This document shows positions 1-7,254 of a DNA stretch of 64,000 nucleotides, piece by piece. Below the pieces are notes generated by a model, which was not told the DNA's origin, searched no databases, and saw only the letters and a program-made list of their open reading frames with translations. The position numbers were made by a program, and so were the translations under genes. Where the stretch lies: assembly GCF_040750395.1 (NCBI RefSeq), contig NZ_JBFLVD010000018.1, positions 186,001 to 250,000 of the forward strand, given 5' to 3'. Numbering within the stretch: position 1 is the stretch's first letter; the number at the start of each line of letters is the position of its first letter. The DNA comes from Scandinavium sp002470465. Lineage in GTDB: Bacteria > Pseudomonadota > Gammaproteobacteria > Enterobacterales > Enterobacteriaceae.

Positions 1-571
1 CGTTTGCGCCCATGTCTTTAAGGGTATCAATGGCGACCGGACTCCCCTGCACGCGAATTTTCATCCCTTTCAGATCTTCAGGTTTCGCCACCGGCTGTTT
101 GGTAATGAGGTTACGTGTGCCGGAGTCCATCCAGCCAAGGAACACCAGCTTCGATTTCGGGTTGCTGGTCAGCTTGTCGCCAATCTGTTTGCCGATATCT
201 CCGTCAATAACCTTGTGCATATGATCTTCATCGCGAAAAACGTAGGGCAGAGTAAAGGCTTCAACGTCCGGCAGGATCGCCGCCACGGGAGCCATCGACA
301 CGCGGATCATATCAATTGCCCCCATCTGCGCCTGCTCGATCATTTGCTTTTCATCGCCCAGCACACCGCCCGGGAAGACTTTAATGTCCAGTTCGCCGTT
401 GGTCTGCTGTTTGAGCTTTTCCCCCATGTGCTGCACCGCGACAACGTTCGGATAACCTTCCGGGTGAACGTCGGCGGCACGGATGGTTTGTGCGAGAAGA
501 AAAGGGGAAAAAATGAGGGTGGCGGTGGACAGGCAAAGGGCGGCCACAAATGGCCTTACAGTCATTTTCAT
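1..571 (-). CDS. TRAP transporter substrate-binding protein, DctP/YiaO family (3' end outside window)
   Basis: Periplasmic solute-binding subunit of a tripartite ATP-independent transporter, which would hand a carboxylate or sugar acid to a membrane DctQM pair. About 190 residues are in the window, and the C-terminus lies beyond the left edge. A signal peptide is visible (MKMTVRPFVAALCL, hydrophobic core to about residue 27), followed by family features such as GELDIKVFPGGVLGDE, DMIRVSMAP, a PYVFRD segment and LKGMKIRVQ. The start at 571 has a GGAGA ribosome site seven bases upstream; ATG 565 is a possible second start. The gene is co-directional with tusA, across a gap containing two KdgR-like inverted repeats, which suggests sugar-acid control. 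In E. coli K-12, tusA is next to zntA, so this neighbour differs. Family is firm; substrate is not known. Confidence 0.85.
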   Translation of the reverse strand, partial: MKMTVRPFVAALCLSTATLIFSPFLLAQTIRAADVHPEGYPNVVAVQHMGEKLKQQTNGELDIKVFPGGVLGDEKQMIEQAQMGAIDMIRVSMAPVAAILPDVEAFTLPYVFRDEDHMHKVIDGDIGKQIGDKLTSNPKSKLVFLGWMDSGTRNLITKQPVAKPEDLKGMKIRVQGSPVAIDTLKDMGAN

Positions 572-593
572 CGGTCGTCTCCAGGGTATTTAA

Positions 594-692
594 TAAAACG
601 TTGTTTTAATTTTGCGTTTAAAAACTAGCCTGGTGTCAGGAAAACGACGGTGAGACGCCTCACAAAAGCTACAATTGTGAAACGTTGGTTTA
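594..692 (-). promoter_or_regulatory. Putative operator region of the TRAP gene (two KdgR/IclR-like inverted repeats)
   Basis: Two related palindromes lie between tusA and the TRAP gene. At 594-608, TAAAAC-GTT-GTTTTA is a perfect 6+6 inverted repeat with a 3-base spacer. At 679-692 there is GAAACGTTGGTTTA. Both resemble the GAAAC-ATTG-TTTC core of KdgR sites, which belong to IclR-family regulators of sugar-acid genes. A regulator is not encoded in the window, so this is inference from motif shape. Confidence 0.4.
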
Positions 693-743
693 ATGTTTTG
701 ATAACAATATTTCAGAGCGGATCACAATTTCCGCCCTGAGGAA

Positions 744-989
744 TCAATGGCCTTTTCGAATCAAATACTGATAAGGCAGACTTTCGGTTTGCTGAGCAAT
801 CAGCTCATGTTCCATAAAGCGGCAGAAGCCGGGGATGTCACGGGTGGTTGCCGGATCGTCGGCGATAATCAGCAGCGTTTCGCCCACGGGCATTGTACGC
901 ACGGTTTTACGCACCATCATTACTGGCTCCGGGCAGCGCAGGCCTTGTGCGTCCAGGGTGTGGTCAGCGGCAGAAAAAAGATCGCTCAT
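744..989 (-). CDS. tusA: Sulfurtransferase TusA (SirA/YhhP)
   Basis: Cytosolic sulfur carrier. It receives persulfide sulfur from IscS and passes it to TusBCD for 2-thiouridine synthesis in tRNA wobble positions. At 81 residues it is the normal length, and it has the family CPEP motif (LRCPEPVMMVRK) with the sulfur-carrying Cys at residue 19. The gene is divergent from yhhQ, as in E. coli. The upstream gap of 167 bases carries both promoters. Confidence 0.97.
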   Translation of the reverse strand: MSDLFSAADHTLDAQGLRCPEPVMMVRKTVRTMPVGETLLIIADDPATTRDIPGFCRFMEHELIAQQTESLPYQYLIRKGH

Positions 990-1156
990 GGTTCACTCAG
1001 TCAGTCAAAAACCGCATTAGTTTACGCGCACTTTTTTGTGGCGCAAGGCAGGTTAACGATTGCGCGAAAATTAGCCGTTGCAAAGCGCAACGAACGCAGT
1101 ATCATGCGGCGGTTTTCATTGGGTTCCCTCACCCCAACCACTAAAAAGGTCACAAT

Positions 1157-1822
1157 ATGACGATGTTTTCTCAGGCCCAGCGCGTAAAAGCGTTGTTCTG
1201 GCTTTCGCTTTTTCATCTGCTGGTGATCACGTCCAGCAACTATCTGGTGCAGCTTCCGGTCTCCGTTTTTGGTTTTCACACCACCTGGGGCGCCTTCAGC
1301 TTTCCGTTTATTTTCCTCGCCACGGATTTAACCGTGCGTATTTTTGGCGCGCCGCTGGCCCGCTGGATTATTTTTGCGGTGATGGTGCCGGCTTTGCTGA
1401 TTTCCTATGTCATCTCTTCGCTATTTTATATGGGCGAGTGGCAGGGCTTCGCCGCCCTCGGCAGCTTCAACCTGTTCGTGGCGCGCATCGCCGCCGCCAG
1501 CTTTATGGCCTATGCGCTGGGGCAGATCCTTGATGTAGGCGTCTTTAACCGCCTGCGTAAAAGCCGCCACTGGTGGCTTGCACCGACGGCCTCGACGCTG
1601 TTTGGCAATATCAGCGATACCGTCGCCTTCTTCTTCATTGCCTTCTGGCGCAGCACGGACCCGTTTATGGCCAGCCACTGGCAGGAAATCGCGCTGGTCG
1701 ACTACAGCTTCAAGTTGCTCATCAGTATCGTATTCTTCCTGCCGATGTACGGCGTATTGCTGAATATGCTGTTGAAAAGGCTCGCAGATAAATCTGAAAT
1801 CCCCGCTTTTCAGCACGGGTAA
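1157..1822 (+). CDS. yhhQ: Queuosine precursor transporter YhhQ
   Basis: Inner-membrane protein of the vitamin-uptake-like VUT/YhhQ family, which imports 7-cyano-7-deazaguanine (preQ0) for queuosine tRNA modification. At 221 residues it matches E. coli in length, with about six membrane segments. Recognisable stretches include SSNYLVQLP, FPFIFLATDLTVRIFG and PTASTLFGNISDT. The start with MTMFSQAQR aligns with the E. coli start. It is followed by dcrB on the same strand. Confidence 0.95.
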   Translation: MTMFSQAQRVKALFWLSLFHLLVITSSNYLVQLPVSVFGFHTTWGAFSFPFIFLATDLTVRIFGAPLARWIIFAVMVPALLISYVISSLFYMGEWQGFAALGSFNLFVARIAAASFMAYALGQILDVGVFNRLRKSRHWWLAPTASTLFGNISDTVAFFFIAFWRSTDPFMASHWQEIALVDYSFKLLISIVFFLPMYGVLLNMLLKRLADKSEIPAFQHG

Positions 1823-1895
1823 GCGTGCATTTCACGGGTTGTGATAAGATACGTGGATGTGCCGTTAATGGCCGTATATCAAAAGGAAGATGTCA

Positions 1896-2453
1896 ATGCG
1901 CAAATTGGTTAAATACGCCGGTATTGGCCTGCTGGTAATGGGTCTTGCGGCCTGTGATAACAGTGACAGCAAAGCCCCTGCCCAGGGAGCATCCGCCGAA
2001 AGCAACGCGGCTGCCCAGTCCGTTAAATTACTGGACGGCAAACTCAGTTTCTCTCTGCCGGGTGATATGACCGATCAGAGCGGCAAATTGGGAACTCAGG
2101 CCAATAACATGCACGTTTATTCTGACGCCACAGGCCAGAAAGCCGTGATCGTGATTGTGGGCGACAACACCAGTGAAGACTTGGGCGTGCTGGCTTCCCG
2201 TCTGGAAGAGCAGCAGCGCGGCCGTGACCCGCAGCTGCAGGTCGTAACCAACAAATCCATCGAGCTGAAGGGTCATACCCTGCAGCAGCTCGACAGCATC
2301 ATCTCTGCAAAAGGTCAGACCGCGTACTCTTCCGTGGTGCTGGGCAAAGTGGATGACAAACTGCTGACCCTGCAAATCACCCTGCCTGCTGACAATCAGC
2401 AAAAAGCGCAGACCCAGGCTGAAGACATTATTAACACCATCGTCATCAACTAA
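1896..2453 (+). CDS. dcrB: Phage C1/C6 infection factor DcrB, lipoprotein-like
   Basis: 185-residue envelope protein, named in E. coli for its requirement in uptake of phages C1 and C6 DNA. The N-terminus MRKLVKYAGIGLLVMGLAAC is a lipoprotein-type signal with an LAAC lipobox, so the mature protein should be lipid-anchored at the Cys. The start at 1896 is chosen over ATG 1890 because the AAGGA site lies eight bases before 1896 and only two before 1890, and because the length then matches E. coli. The molecular function is not well defined. Confidence 0.93.
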   Translation: MRKLVKYAGIGLLVMGLAACDNSDSKAPAQGASAESNAAAQSVKLLDGKLSFSLPGDMTDQSGKLGTQANNMHVYSDATGQKAVIVIVGDNTSEDLGVLASRLEEQQRGRDPQLQVVTNKSIELKGHTLQQLDSIISAKGQTAYSSVVLGKVDDKLLTLQITLPADNQQKAQTQAEDIINTIVIN

Positions 2454-2472
2454 ATTAGCCCGCTGACGGACA

Positions 2473-2503
2473 AGCTCTGGTTTTGCGACCGGGGCTTTTT
2501 TTT
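2473..2503 (+). terminator. Rho-independent terminator after dcrB
   Basis: An 8-bp stem (AGCTCTGG with CCGGGGCT, two G-U pairs) around an 8-base loop is followed directly by eight T residues, 19 bases after the dcrB stop. Confidence 0.85.
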
Positions 2504-2575
2504 GCCCCGCTTTCAGACGATTAACCCGCCGCAACGCACTACACTTAATGCCGATAGCTTATTAAGGAAAATACC

Positions 2576-3625
2576 ATGACCACACCTGCCGCGGATAAAG
2601 CGGGTTTACACATTCTGTTAAAGCTGGCGTCTCTGGTGATCATTCTTGCCGGGATCCACGCCGCAGCAGACATCATCGTTCAGCTCCTGCTAGCGCTCTT
2701 TTTCGCCATTGTTCTCAATCCGCTGGTCACCTGGTTTATTCGCCGCGGCGTAAAGCGGCCGATAGCCATCTCGATCGTGGTGTTTGTGATGCTTTGTGTG
2801 CTTACTGCGCTGGTTGGCCTGCTGGCAGCCTCGGGCAATGAATTCGTCGCCATGTTGCCGAAATACAATAAAGAGCTGACCCACAAGCTGCTGGCCTTAC
2901 AGGATTCACTGCCGTTTTTACATATGCACATGTCGCTGGAGCGCATGCTGCAAGGCGTGGATTCCGACAAGATGATGACCTTCGCCACCACGATGATGAC
3001 CGGGCTTTCCGGGGCGATGGCCAGCATTGTGCTACTGGTGATGACCGTGGTGTTTATGCTGTTTGAAGTGCGCCACGTACCGTACAAACTGCGTTTCGCA
3101 TTGGTCAATCCGCAGATCCATATCGCCGGGCTGCACCGCGCGCTGAAAGGCGTTTCACATTATCTGGCGCTGAAAACATTTATCAGCCTGCTGACCGGCA
3201 TCATCGTCTGGATTGGTCTGCTGTTGATGGGCGTACAGTTTGCGCTGATGTGGGGCGTGCTGGCGTTTCTGCTCAACTACGTGCCCAATATCGGGTCGGT
3301 GATTTCTGCTATTCCGCCCATGCTTCAGGCGCTGCTGTTCAATGGCTGGTACGAGTGTGTGCTGGTGGGTGTCCTGTTCCTGGCGGTGCATATGGTGCTC
3401 GGCAATATTCTGGAGCCACGCCTGATGGGCCATCGTCTGGGAATGTCGACGCTGGTGGTCTTTTTGTCTTTACTGGTTTGGGGATGGCTGCTCGGCCCGG
3501 TCGGGATGCTGCTGTCGGTGCCGCTCACCAGCGTCTGCAAGATTTGGATGGAAACCACCAAAGGCGGCAGCAAGCTGGCGATCCTGCTGGGACCAGGGCG
3601 ACCCAAAAGTCGGCTTCCCGGATAG
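2576..3625 (+). CDS. yhhT: AI-2E family transporter YhhT
   Basis: 349-residue inner-membrane protein of the AI-2 exporter (TqsA/PerM/YtrP) superfamily, with about seven or eight membrane segments. Diagnostic stretches are LLNYVPNIGSVISAIPP, a GNILEPRLMG motif and the C-terminal SLLVWGWLLGPVGMLLSVPL. Length and ends match E. coli YhhT. The transported substrate is unproven. In K-12 the major-facilitator gene yhhS lies between dcrB and yhhT; here only the dcrB terminator and 72 bases remain. Confidence 0.93.
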   Translation: MTTPAADKAGLHILLKLASLVIILAGIHAAADIIVQLLLALFFAIVLNPLVTWFIRRGVKRPIAISIVVFVMLCVLTALVGLLAASGNEFVAMLPKYNKELTHKLLALQDSLPFLHMHMSLERMLQGVDSDKMMTFATTMMTGLSGAMASIVLLVMTVVFMLFEVRHVPYKLRFALVNPQIHIAGLHRALKGVSHYLALKTFISLLTGIIVWIGLLLMGVQFALMWGVLAFLLNYVPNIGSVISAIPPMLQALLFNGWYECVLVGVLFLAVHMVLGNILEPRLMGHRLGMSTLVVFLSLLVWGWLLGPVGMLLSVPLTSVCKIWMETTKGGSKLAILLGPGRPKSRLPG

Positions 3626-3639
3626 CGCCGTTGCCAGTG

Positions 3640-3669
3640 AATAAAACTACCCTTTTGGGTAGTTTTATT
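3640..3669. terminator. Strong terminator after yhhT
   Basis: A perfect 13-bp stem, AATAAAACTACCC with GGGTAGTTTTATT, closes a TTTT loop and has T/A tracts on both flanks. It can stop transcription in either direction. Confidence 0.92.
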
Positions 3670-3727
3670 TTTATTCGCCAGAATATTACTATCAGCCTAA
3701 CTAAAATTCTGCCAGAATAATTCAGAA

Positions 3728-3832
3728 ATGCACACGATATTAATGGCGATAAATATTATCAGCGTATTAACAATGCTTACAGTTGCAGCCATTGCGTCAC
3801 TCCTTTATCATTTTACAAACCGTCGTTATTAG
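3728..3832 (+). CDS. Possible small membrane peptide of 34 residues
   Basis: An open frame begins at ATG 3728 with MHTILMAINIISVLTMLTV and ends in a basic tail, HFTNRRY. A single hydrophobic segment covers roughly residues 4-27, which is the profile of many enterobacterial one-pass small proteins. It lies between the yhhT terminator and the lipoprotein gene. No strong ribosome site precedes the ATG (only AGAA), and an internal ATG at residue 6 is possible. I do not recognise it. It may be a real small protein or chance coding. Confidence 0.4.
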   Translation: MHTILMAINIISVLTMLTVAAIASLLYHFTNRRY

Positions 3833-3852
3833 CAACTGTGCTTAATTCGTCG

Positions 3853-3917
3853 TTCACTTTTAACGTTTAAATAACGCAAAGTGAATGGCCGAGTGGCCAG
3901 AATAACAATTTCACTTT
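3853..3917. promoter_or_regulatory. Repeated CACTTT motifs upstream of the lipoprotein gene
   Basis: TTCACTTT occurs at 3853-3860, its reverse complement AAAGTGAA at 3878-3885, and TTCACTTT again at 3910-3917, in an AT-rich stretch before the lipoprotein gene. The spacing (25 and 32 bases) would place sites near the same face of the helix only roughly. The regulator is unknown, so this is a pattern and not a recognised operator. Confidence 0.3.
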
Positions 3918-3987
3918 ACGTTGATATACGGTTTGAATATCGCTTGTTTTAATCACGCATTGCTTTACGTATTGAATGGAGTTATTG

Positions 3988-4380
3988 ATGAAAAAGTTAG
4001 TGAGATGGTTTGCCGCCGCTGCCGTTGTGGGCGTGCTGGCCGGGTGCGTGTCCCGTACCGCACCGATTGAAACAGTTCAGAGTCCTGTTGCCGCGGGTCA
4101 CACCGAAGCTCAGGTGCGAAATGCTATTTTAAAAGCTGGCCTGAATCGCCAGTGGATTATGACCGACGCTGGCCCGGGCGTGATTAAAGGCCGCCAGCAG
4201 GCACGCGACCATATCGCCAATATTCTCGTGCAGTATTCCGCCAGCAGCTACATCATCAAATATGATGGCAGTACCAACCTGATGGCGTCCGGTGGTAAAA
4301 TTCATAAAAACTACAATCGTTGGGTGCATAACCTGGATAAAGATATTCAGATTAGCCTTTCCAGCGCGGCCCAGCAGTAA
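3988..4380 (+). CDS. Small lipoprotein upstream of the aryl polyene operon
   Basis: 130-residue predicted lipoprotein. It begins MKKLVRWFAAAAVVGVLAGC, giving a lipobox LAGC with Cys 20, and continues as a mature domain of about 110 residues with no enzymatic motif that I recognise. The start at 3988 is preferred to ATG 3976 because GGAG ends seven bases before it and the signal peptide starts there. Its position directly before the ape genes, and the lipoprotein/LolA/MMPL theme of that cluster, suggest it belongs with APE export. It could equally be an independent envelope gene. A GGGATATTAGCC stem follows it. Confidence 0.8.
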   Translation: MKKLVRWFAAAAVVGVLAGCVSRTAPIETVQSPVAAGHTEAQVRNAILKAGLNRQWIMTDAGPGVIKGRQQARDHIANILVQYSASSYIIKYDGSTNLMASGGKIHKNYNRWVHNLDKDIQISLSSAAQQ

Positions 4381-4390
4381 TCGTTGTTGC

Positions 4391-4421
4391 GGGATATTAG
4401 CCTGAAACGGGCTGATATCCC
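4391..4421 (+). terminator. Hairpin after the lipoprotein gene
   Basis: GGGATATTAGCC (4391-4402) pairs with GGGCTGATATCCC (4409-4421) around a short loop. A clear T-tract does not follow, so it may be a weak terminator or an RNA 3'-end stabiliser. If it does not terminate, the lipoprotein and ape genes could share a transcript. Confidence 0.45.
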
Positions 4422-4607
4422 GGCGGCGGTTTTCGCCATCGGGAGAAAAGTCTCAATTTAAGAGCACTCTGCCTTACAGGTATTCGCCAGCCTGCCGACA
4501 ACATTGTAGGATGTGAGCGAAAACAGCGGCCCCAGCGATTGCCGCGTGAATAAAACGATAACTGATGGCATAACGTCTTAAAAGTCCCGACAGACCAGGC
4601 TGCACTG

Positions 4608-5330
4608 ATGAATTTTGCATTACACCTTACCGACTGGCAGGCCCGCGCGCCTGGCCTTAGCGACGTCACGCAGTGGTTCGACTGGGCGGACCACGCGCGC
4701 GCCATTGACCCGCAAGCCCCGCAGGCGAAACTCACGACGTTGCCGATGATGACCGCGCGTCGACTCAGCTCCGGCAGCAGGCTTGCCGTGGAATGCGGAA
4801 TGTCGATGCTGCAAAAACACGCCATTGATGCCGTGCTCTACACCAGTCGGCACGGTGAGCTGGAGCGTAATTACCGTATTCTCGAAGCGCTGGCCACCGG
4901 GCAGGCCGTTTCACCTACCGATTTCGCCCTCTCCGTGCACAATTCCGCCGTCGGCAACCTGACCATCGCGGCGAAGCAGCCTGTTGTCTCCTCCTCGCTT
5001 GCCGCCGGAAAAGACACCTTCCAGCAGGGGCTGTGCGAAGTTACCAGCCTGCTGCAGGCGGGCTATCAGCGGGTGCTGATGGTCGATTTTGACGGTTCCT
5101 TACCCGCGTTTTATCACGCCAGCGTACCCGCCGACATGCCAGCCTGGGCCTACGCCTGTGCGATGGTATTTGAAGCGGGAGCAACGTTCAGTTGCACCAC
5201 GCAGCCGGGCGGCAGCGAAGAGGAAAATAGTCTGCCGCAAAGCCTGATATTTTTGCGCCACTACCTGAATGGCGACCGTGAATTTGCCATCGACGGCGAA
5301 GTGGCTCGCTGGTGCTGGAGCCGCCAATGA
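4608..5330 (+). CDS. apeC: APE chain-length-factor-like ketosynthase subunit ApeC
   Basis: 240-residue protein of the Ketoacyl-synt_2 type, equivalent to only the N-terminal half of a ketosynthase. Recognisable stretches are SVHNSAVGNLTIAAK and VVSSSLAAGKDTF. At the place where condensing enzymes carry the active Cys (STACSS in ApeO) it has Ser/Leu, so it is unlikely to condense by itself. In studied APE systems ApeC pairs with ApeO as a KS/CLF complex. The start has no good ribosome site, but its first residues fit the family. First gene of the ape operon; ends in an ATGA overlap with apeD. Confidence 0.85.
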   Translation: MNFALHLTDWQARAPGLSDVTQWFDWADHARAIDPQAPQAKLTTLPMMTARRLSSGSRLAVECGMSMLQKHAIDAVLYTSRHGELERNYRILEALATGQAVSPTDFALSVHNSAVGNLTIAAKQPVVSSSLAAGKDTFQQGLCEVTSLLQAGYQRVLMVDFDGSLPAFYHASVPADMPAWAYACAMVFEAGATFSCTTQPGGSEEENSLPQSLIFLRHYLNGDREFAIDGEVARWCWSRQ

Positions 5331-6112
5331 GCCGTGCCAGTTCGCAACTCAACCGCCTGTGGCGCATCTTCGCGACCGGATTCTGCTTCTCGCTGTTCGG
5401 CATTGGCGGCCTGCTGCTGTCGCTCATCTGGTTTAATATTTTGTTGGTTTGCGTGCGCAATGCCGCGCGCCGCCGTCATATCGCCCGGCGCAGCATCTCG
5501 CAAAGTTTCCGCTTTTTTCTGTGGGTCACCCGCGTGATGGGGGTGCTGGATTACCGCGTGCACGGCGAAGCCGTCTTACGCGATGAAAAGGGCTGCCTTG
5601 TGGTTGCCAACCACCCGTCGTTGCTCGATTACGTGATGCTGGCCTCCGTCATGCCGGAAACTGACTGCATGGTCAAAGCGTCGCTTCTGCACAATCCTTT
5701 TATGAGCGGCGTCATTCGCAGCGCGGATTATCTGATTAACAGCCAGGCCGAAAGCCTGTTGCCCGCCTGCCAGCAGCGTCTGGCAAACGGCGATACCCTT
5801 CTGATTTTCCCGGAAGGCACCCGCACCCGCTACGGTGAGCCCATGACGCTCCAGCGCGGTGCCGCAAATATTGCCGTGCGTTGCGCAAGCGATGTGCGAA
5901 TTGTGACAATCCGCTGCAGCGAACGCATGCTTGATAAACAGAGCAAGTGGTATGATGTGCCGCCGGTGAAGCCAATATTCGATGTGAATGTGGGCCAGCG
6001 CCTCGCCTTCACCGACTTTTATGATGCAAACTTACAAGAACCGGCACTGGCCGCACGCCAGCTCAACCGGCTATTTTTGTCGCAGTTACAGCAGTCCCAC
6101 CCGGAAACCTGA
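5327..6112 (+). CDS. apeD: APE lysophospholipid-type acyltransferase ApeD
   Basis: 261-residue member of the LPLAT/PlsC acyltransferase family. The N-terminus carries a membrane helix (about residues 17-45, FCFSLFGIGGLLLSLIW). Catalytic block I is NHPSLLD (the HX4D motif), and block III is FPEGTRTRYGEP. It probably moves an acyl group onto or from the polyene or its lipid anchor; the exact acceptor is unknown. The start at 5327 overlaps the apeC stop by ATGA, which implies coupled translation. Confidence 0.87.
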   Translation: MSRASSQLNRLWRIFATGFCFSLFGIGGLLLSLIWFNILLVCVRNAARRRHIARRSISQSFRFFLWVTRVMGVLDYRVHGEAVLRDEKGCLVVANHPSLLDYVMLASVMPETDCMVKASLLHNPFMSGVIRSADYLINSQAESLLPACQQRLANGDTLLIFPEGTRTRYGEPMTLQRGAANIAVRCASDVRIVTIRCSERMLDKQSKWYDVPPVKPIFDVNVGQRLAFTDFYDANLQEPALAARQLNRLFLSQLQQSHPET

Positions 6113-6141
6113 CCGGGAAAGATCTCTTTTGGCAGGAATTA

Positions 6142-6402
6142 ATGATGCAAGCCCTTTATTCAGAAATAAAAAACCTCATTATTCAGACCCTGAATCTTGA
6201 CGAGTTATCAGCGGATGATATCGACACCGATGCCCCTCTCTTTGGCGACGGCTTAGGCCTGGATTCCATCGATGCGCTGGAGCTGGGGCTGGCGGTAAAA
6301 AATCAGTACGGCGTGGTGCTTTCAGCCGAAAGCGAAGAGATGCGCCAGCATTTCTATTCCGTCGCTACACTGGCGTCCTTTATTCACGCCCAACGCGCGT
6401 AA
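6142..6402 (+). CDS. apeE: APE acyl carrier protein ApeE
   Basis: Acidic 86-residue acyl carrier protein. The phosphopantetheine site is GLGLDSIDALE, with the attachment Ser at residue 42. It carries intermediates during polyene assembly and must be modified by a PPTase, for which acpT at the end of the cluster is the obvious candidate. The start may be 6142 or the adjacent ATG 6145. It is followed 13 bases later by a second carrier protein, which is usual for APE clusters. Confidence 0.9.
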   Translation: MMQALYSEIKNLIIQTLNLDELSADDIDTDAPLFGDGLGLDSIDALELGLAVKNQYGVVLSAESEEMRQHFYSVATLASFIHAQRA

Positions 6403-6415
6403 AGACGAGTCCGTT

Positions 6416-6667
6416 ATGACTGAACAAGAAACCATTTTTCAGGAAGTCACCGAACTTCTGCACAAGCTCTTTGAAATCGACCCTCAGGGCATCACGCCTG
6501 AATCCCGCCTGTATGAAGATCTGGAGCTGGACAGTATCGACGCCGTCGACATGGTCGTCCACCTACAGAAAAAAACCGGTAAGAAAATTAAACCCGAAGA
6601 GTTTAAGTCCGTCCGCACCGTTCAGGATGTGGTCGATGCCGTCAGCCGTCTGCTGCGCGACGAGTAA
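6416..6667 (+). CDS. apeF: APE acyl carrier protein ApeF
   Basis: Second acyl carrier protein, 83 residues. The attachment site is DLELDSIDAVDMV with Ser 40, and the fold is the usual four helices of an FabC/AcpP-like ACP. Work on Xenorhabdus and E. coli APE systems links this ACP to loading of the aryl starter and chain growth. It is tightly placed between apeE and apeG. Confidence 0.9.
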   Translation: MTEQETIFQEVTELLHKLFEIDPQGITPESRLYEDLELDSIDAVDMVVHLQKKTGKKIKPEEFKSVRTVQDVVDAVSRLLRDE

Positions 6668-6672
6668 TCTGC

Positions 6673-7254
6673 GTGTCCGGCTTTCGTTCGCTGCCGTTAA
6701 TGCGGCTGGCGACAGGTACCATCGTTCTGGCCTGGCCGCTGCTGGTCGGGTTTGGGTTGGCGCATAACGGCCTGCACTGGCTGCTGCCGGTGATGGCGGT
6801 GCTGCTGCTTCTGCGTTTGTTCCAGGTGCGTAAGCAGGCCGGGCCAATGCGGCGGGTGCTACAAAGCGTGGCGCTGGCAGGCATTGCGCTGTGCGTTGCC
6901 AGCAGCGTGCTCAAAGCGCACCAGCTGCTGCTGTTCTATCCGGTGGTGGTGAACCTGGTGATGCTGGCCGTGTTTGGCGGATCGCTGTGGAGCGCTATGC
7001 CGCTGGTAGAACGCCTGGCCCGGCTGCGTGAACCGAATCTGCCACCGGAAGGCGTGCGCTATACCCGACAGGTGACCCGCATCTGGTGTCTGTTTTTTAT
7101 CGTGAACGGCTCGGTAGCGCTGTTCACCGCTCTGCATGGCGATATGCGGCTGTGGACCGCGTGGAATGGCGTTATCGCCTATTTGCTGATGGGTATCCTG
7201 ATGGCTGGTGAATGGCTGGTTCGCCGACGTTTGATGAAAAGAGTACAACCATGA
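6673..7254 (+). CDS. apeG: APE cluster membrane protein ApeG (COG4648 type)
   Basis: 193-residue integral membrane protein with about six hydrophobic segments (for example LVGFGLAHNGLHWLLPV and VVVNLVMLAVFGGSLW). It starts at GTG 6673, five bases after the apeF stop. Proteins of this type occur in APE and flexirubin-like clusters beside the acyl-AMP ligase; their biochemical role is not established. The stop overlaps the start of apeH by ATGA. Confidence 0.82.
   Translation: MSGFRSLPLMRLATGTIVLAWPLLVGFGLAHNGLHWLLPVMAVLLLLRLFQVRKQAGPMRRVLQSVALAGIALCVASSVLKAHQLLLFYPVVVNLVMLAVFGGSLWSAMPLVERLARLREPNLPPEGVRYTRQVTRIWCLFFIVNGSVALFTALHGDMRLWTAWNGVIAYLLMGILMAGEWLVRRRLMKRVQP

Noticed and set aside
1..571. 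TRAP gene as a pseudogene
   Set aside because: It lacks a stop only because the window ends; the visible 190 codons are uninterrupted and family-like.
215..628. 137-codon plus-strand frame opposite the TRAP gene
   Set aside because: The minus strand encodes a clear signal peptide and DctP-family domain, so the plus frame is a shadow.
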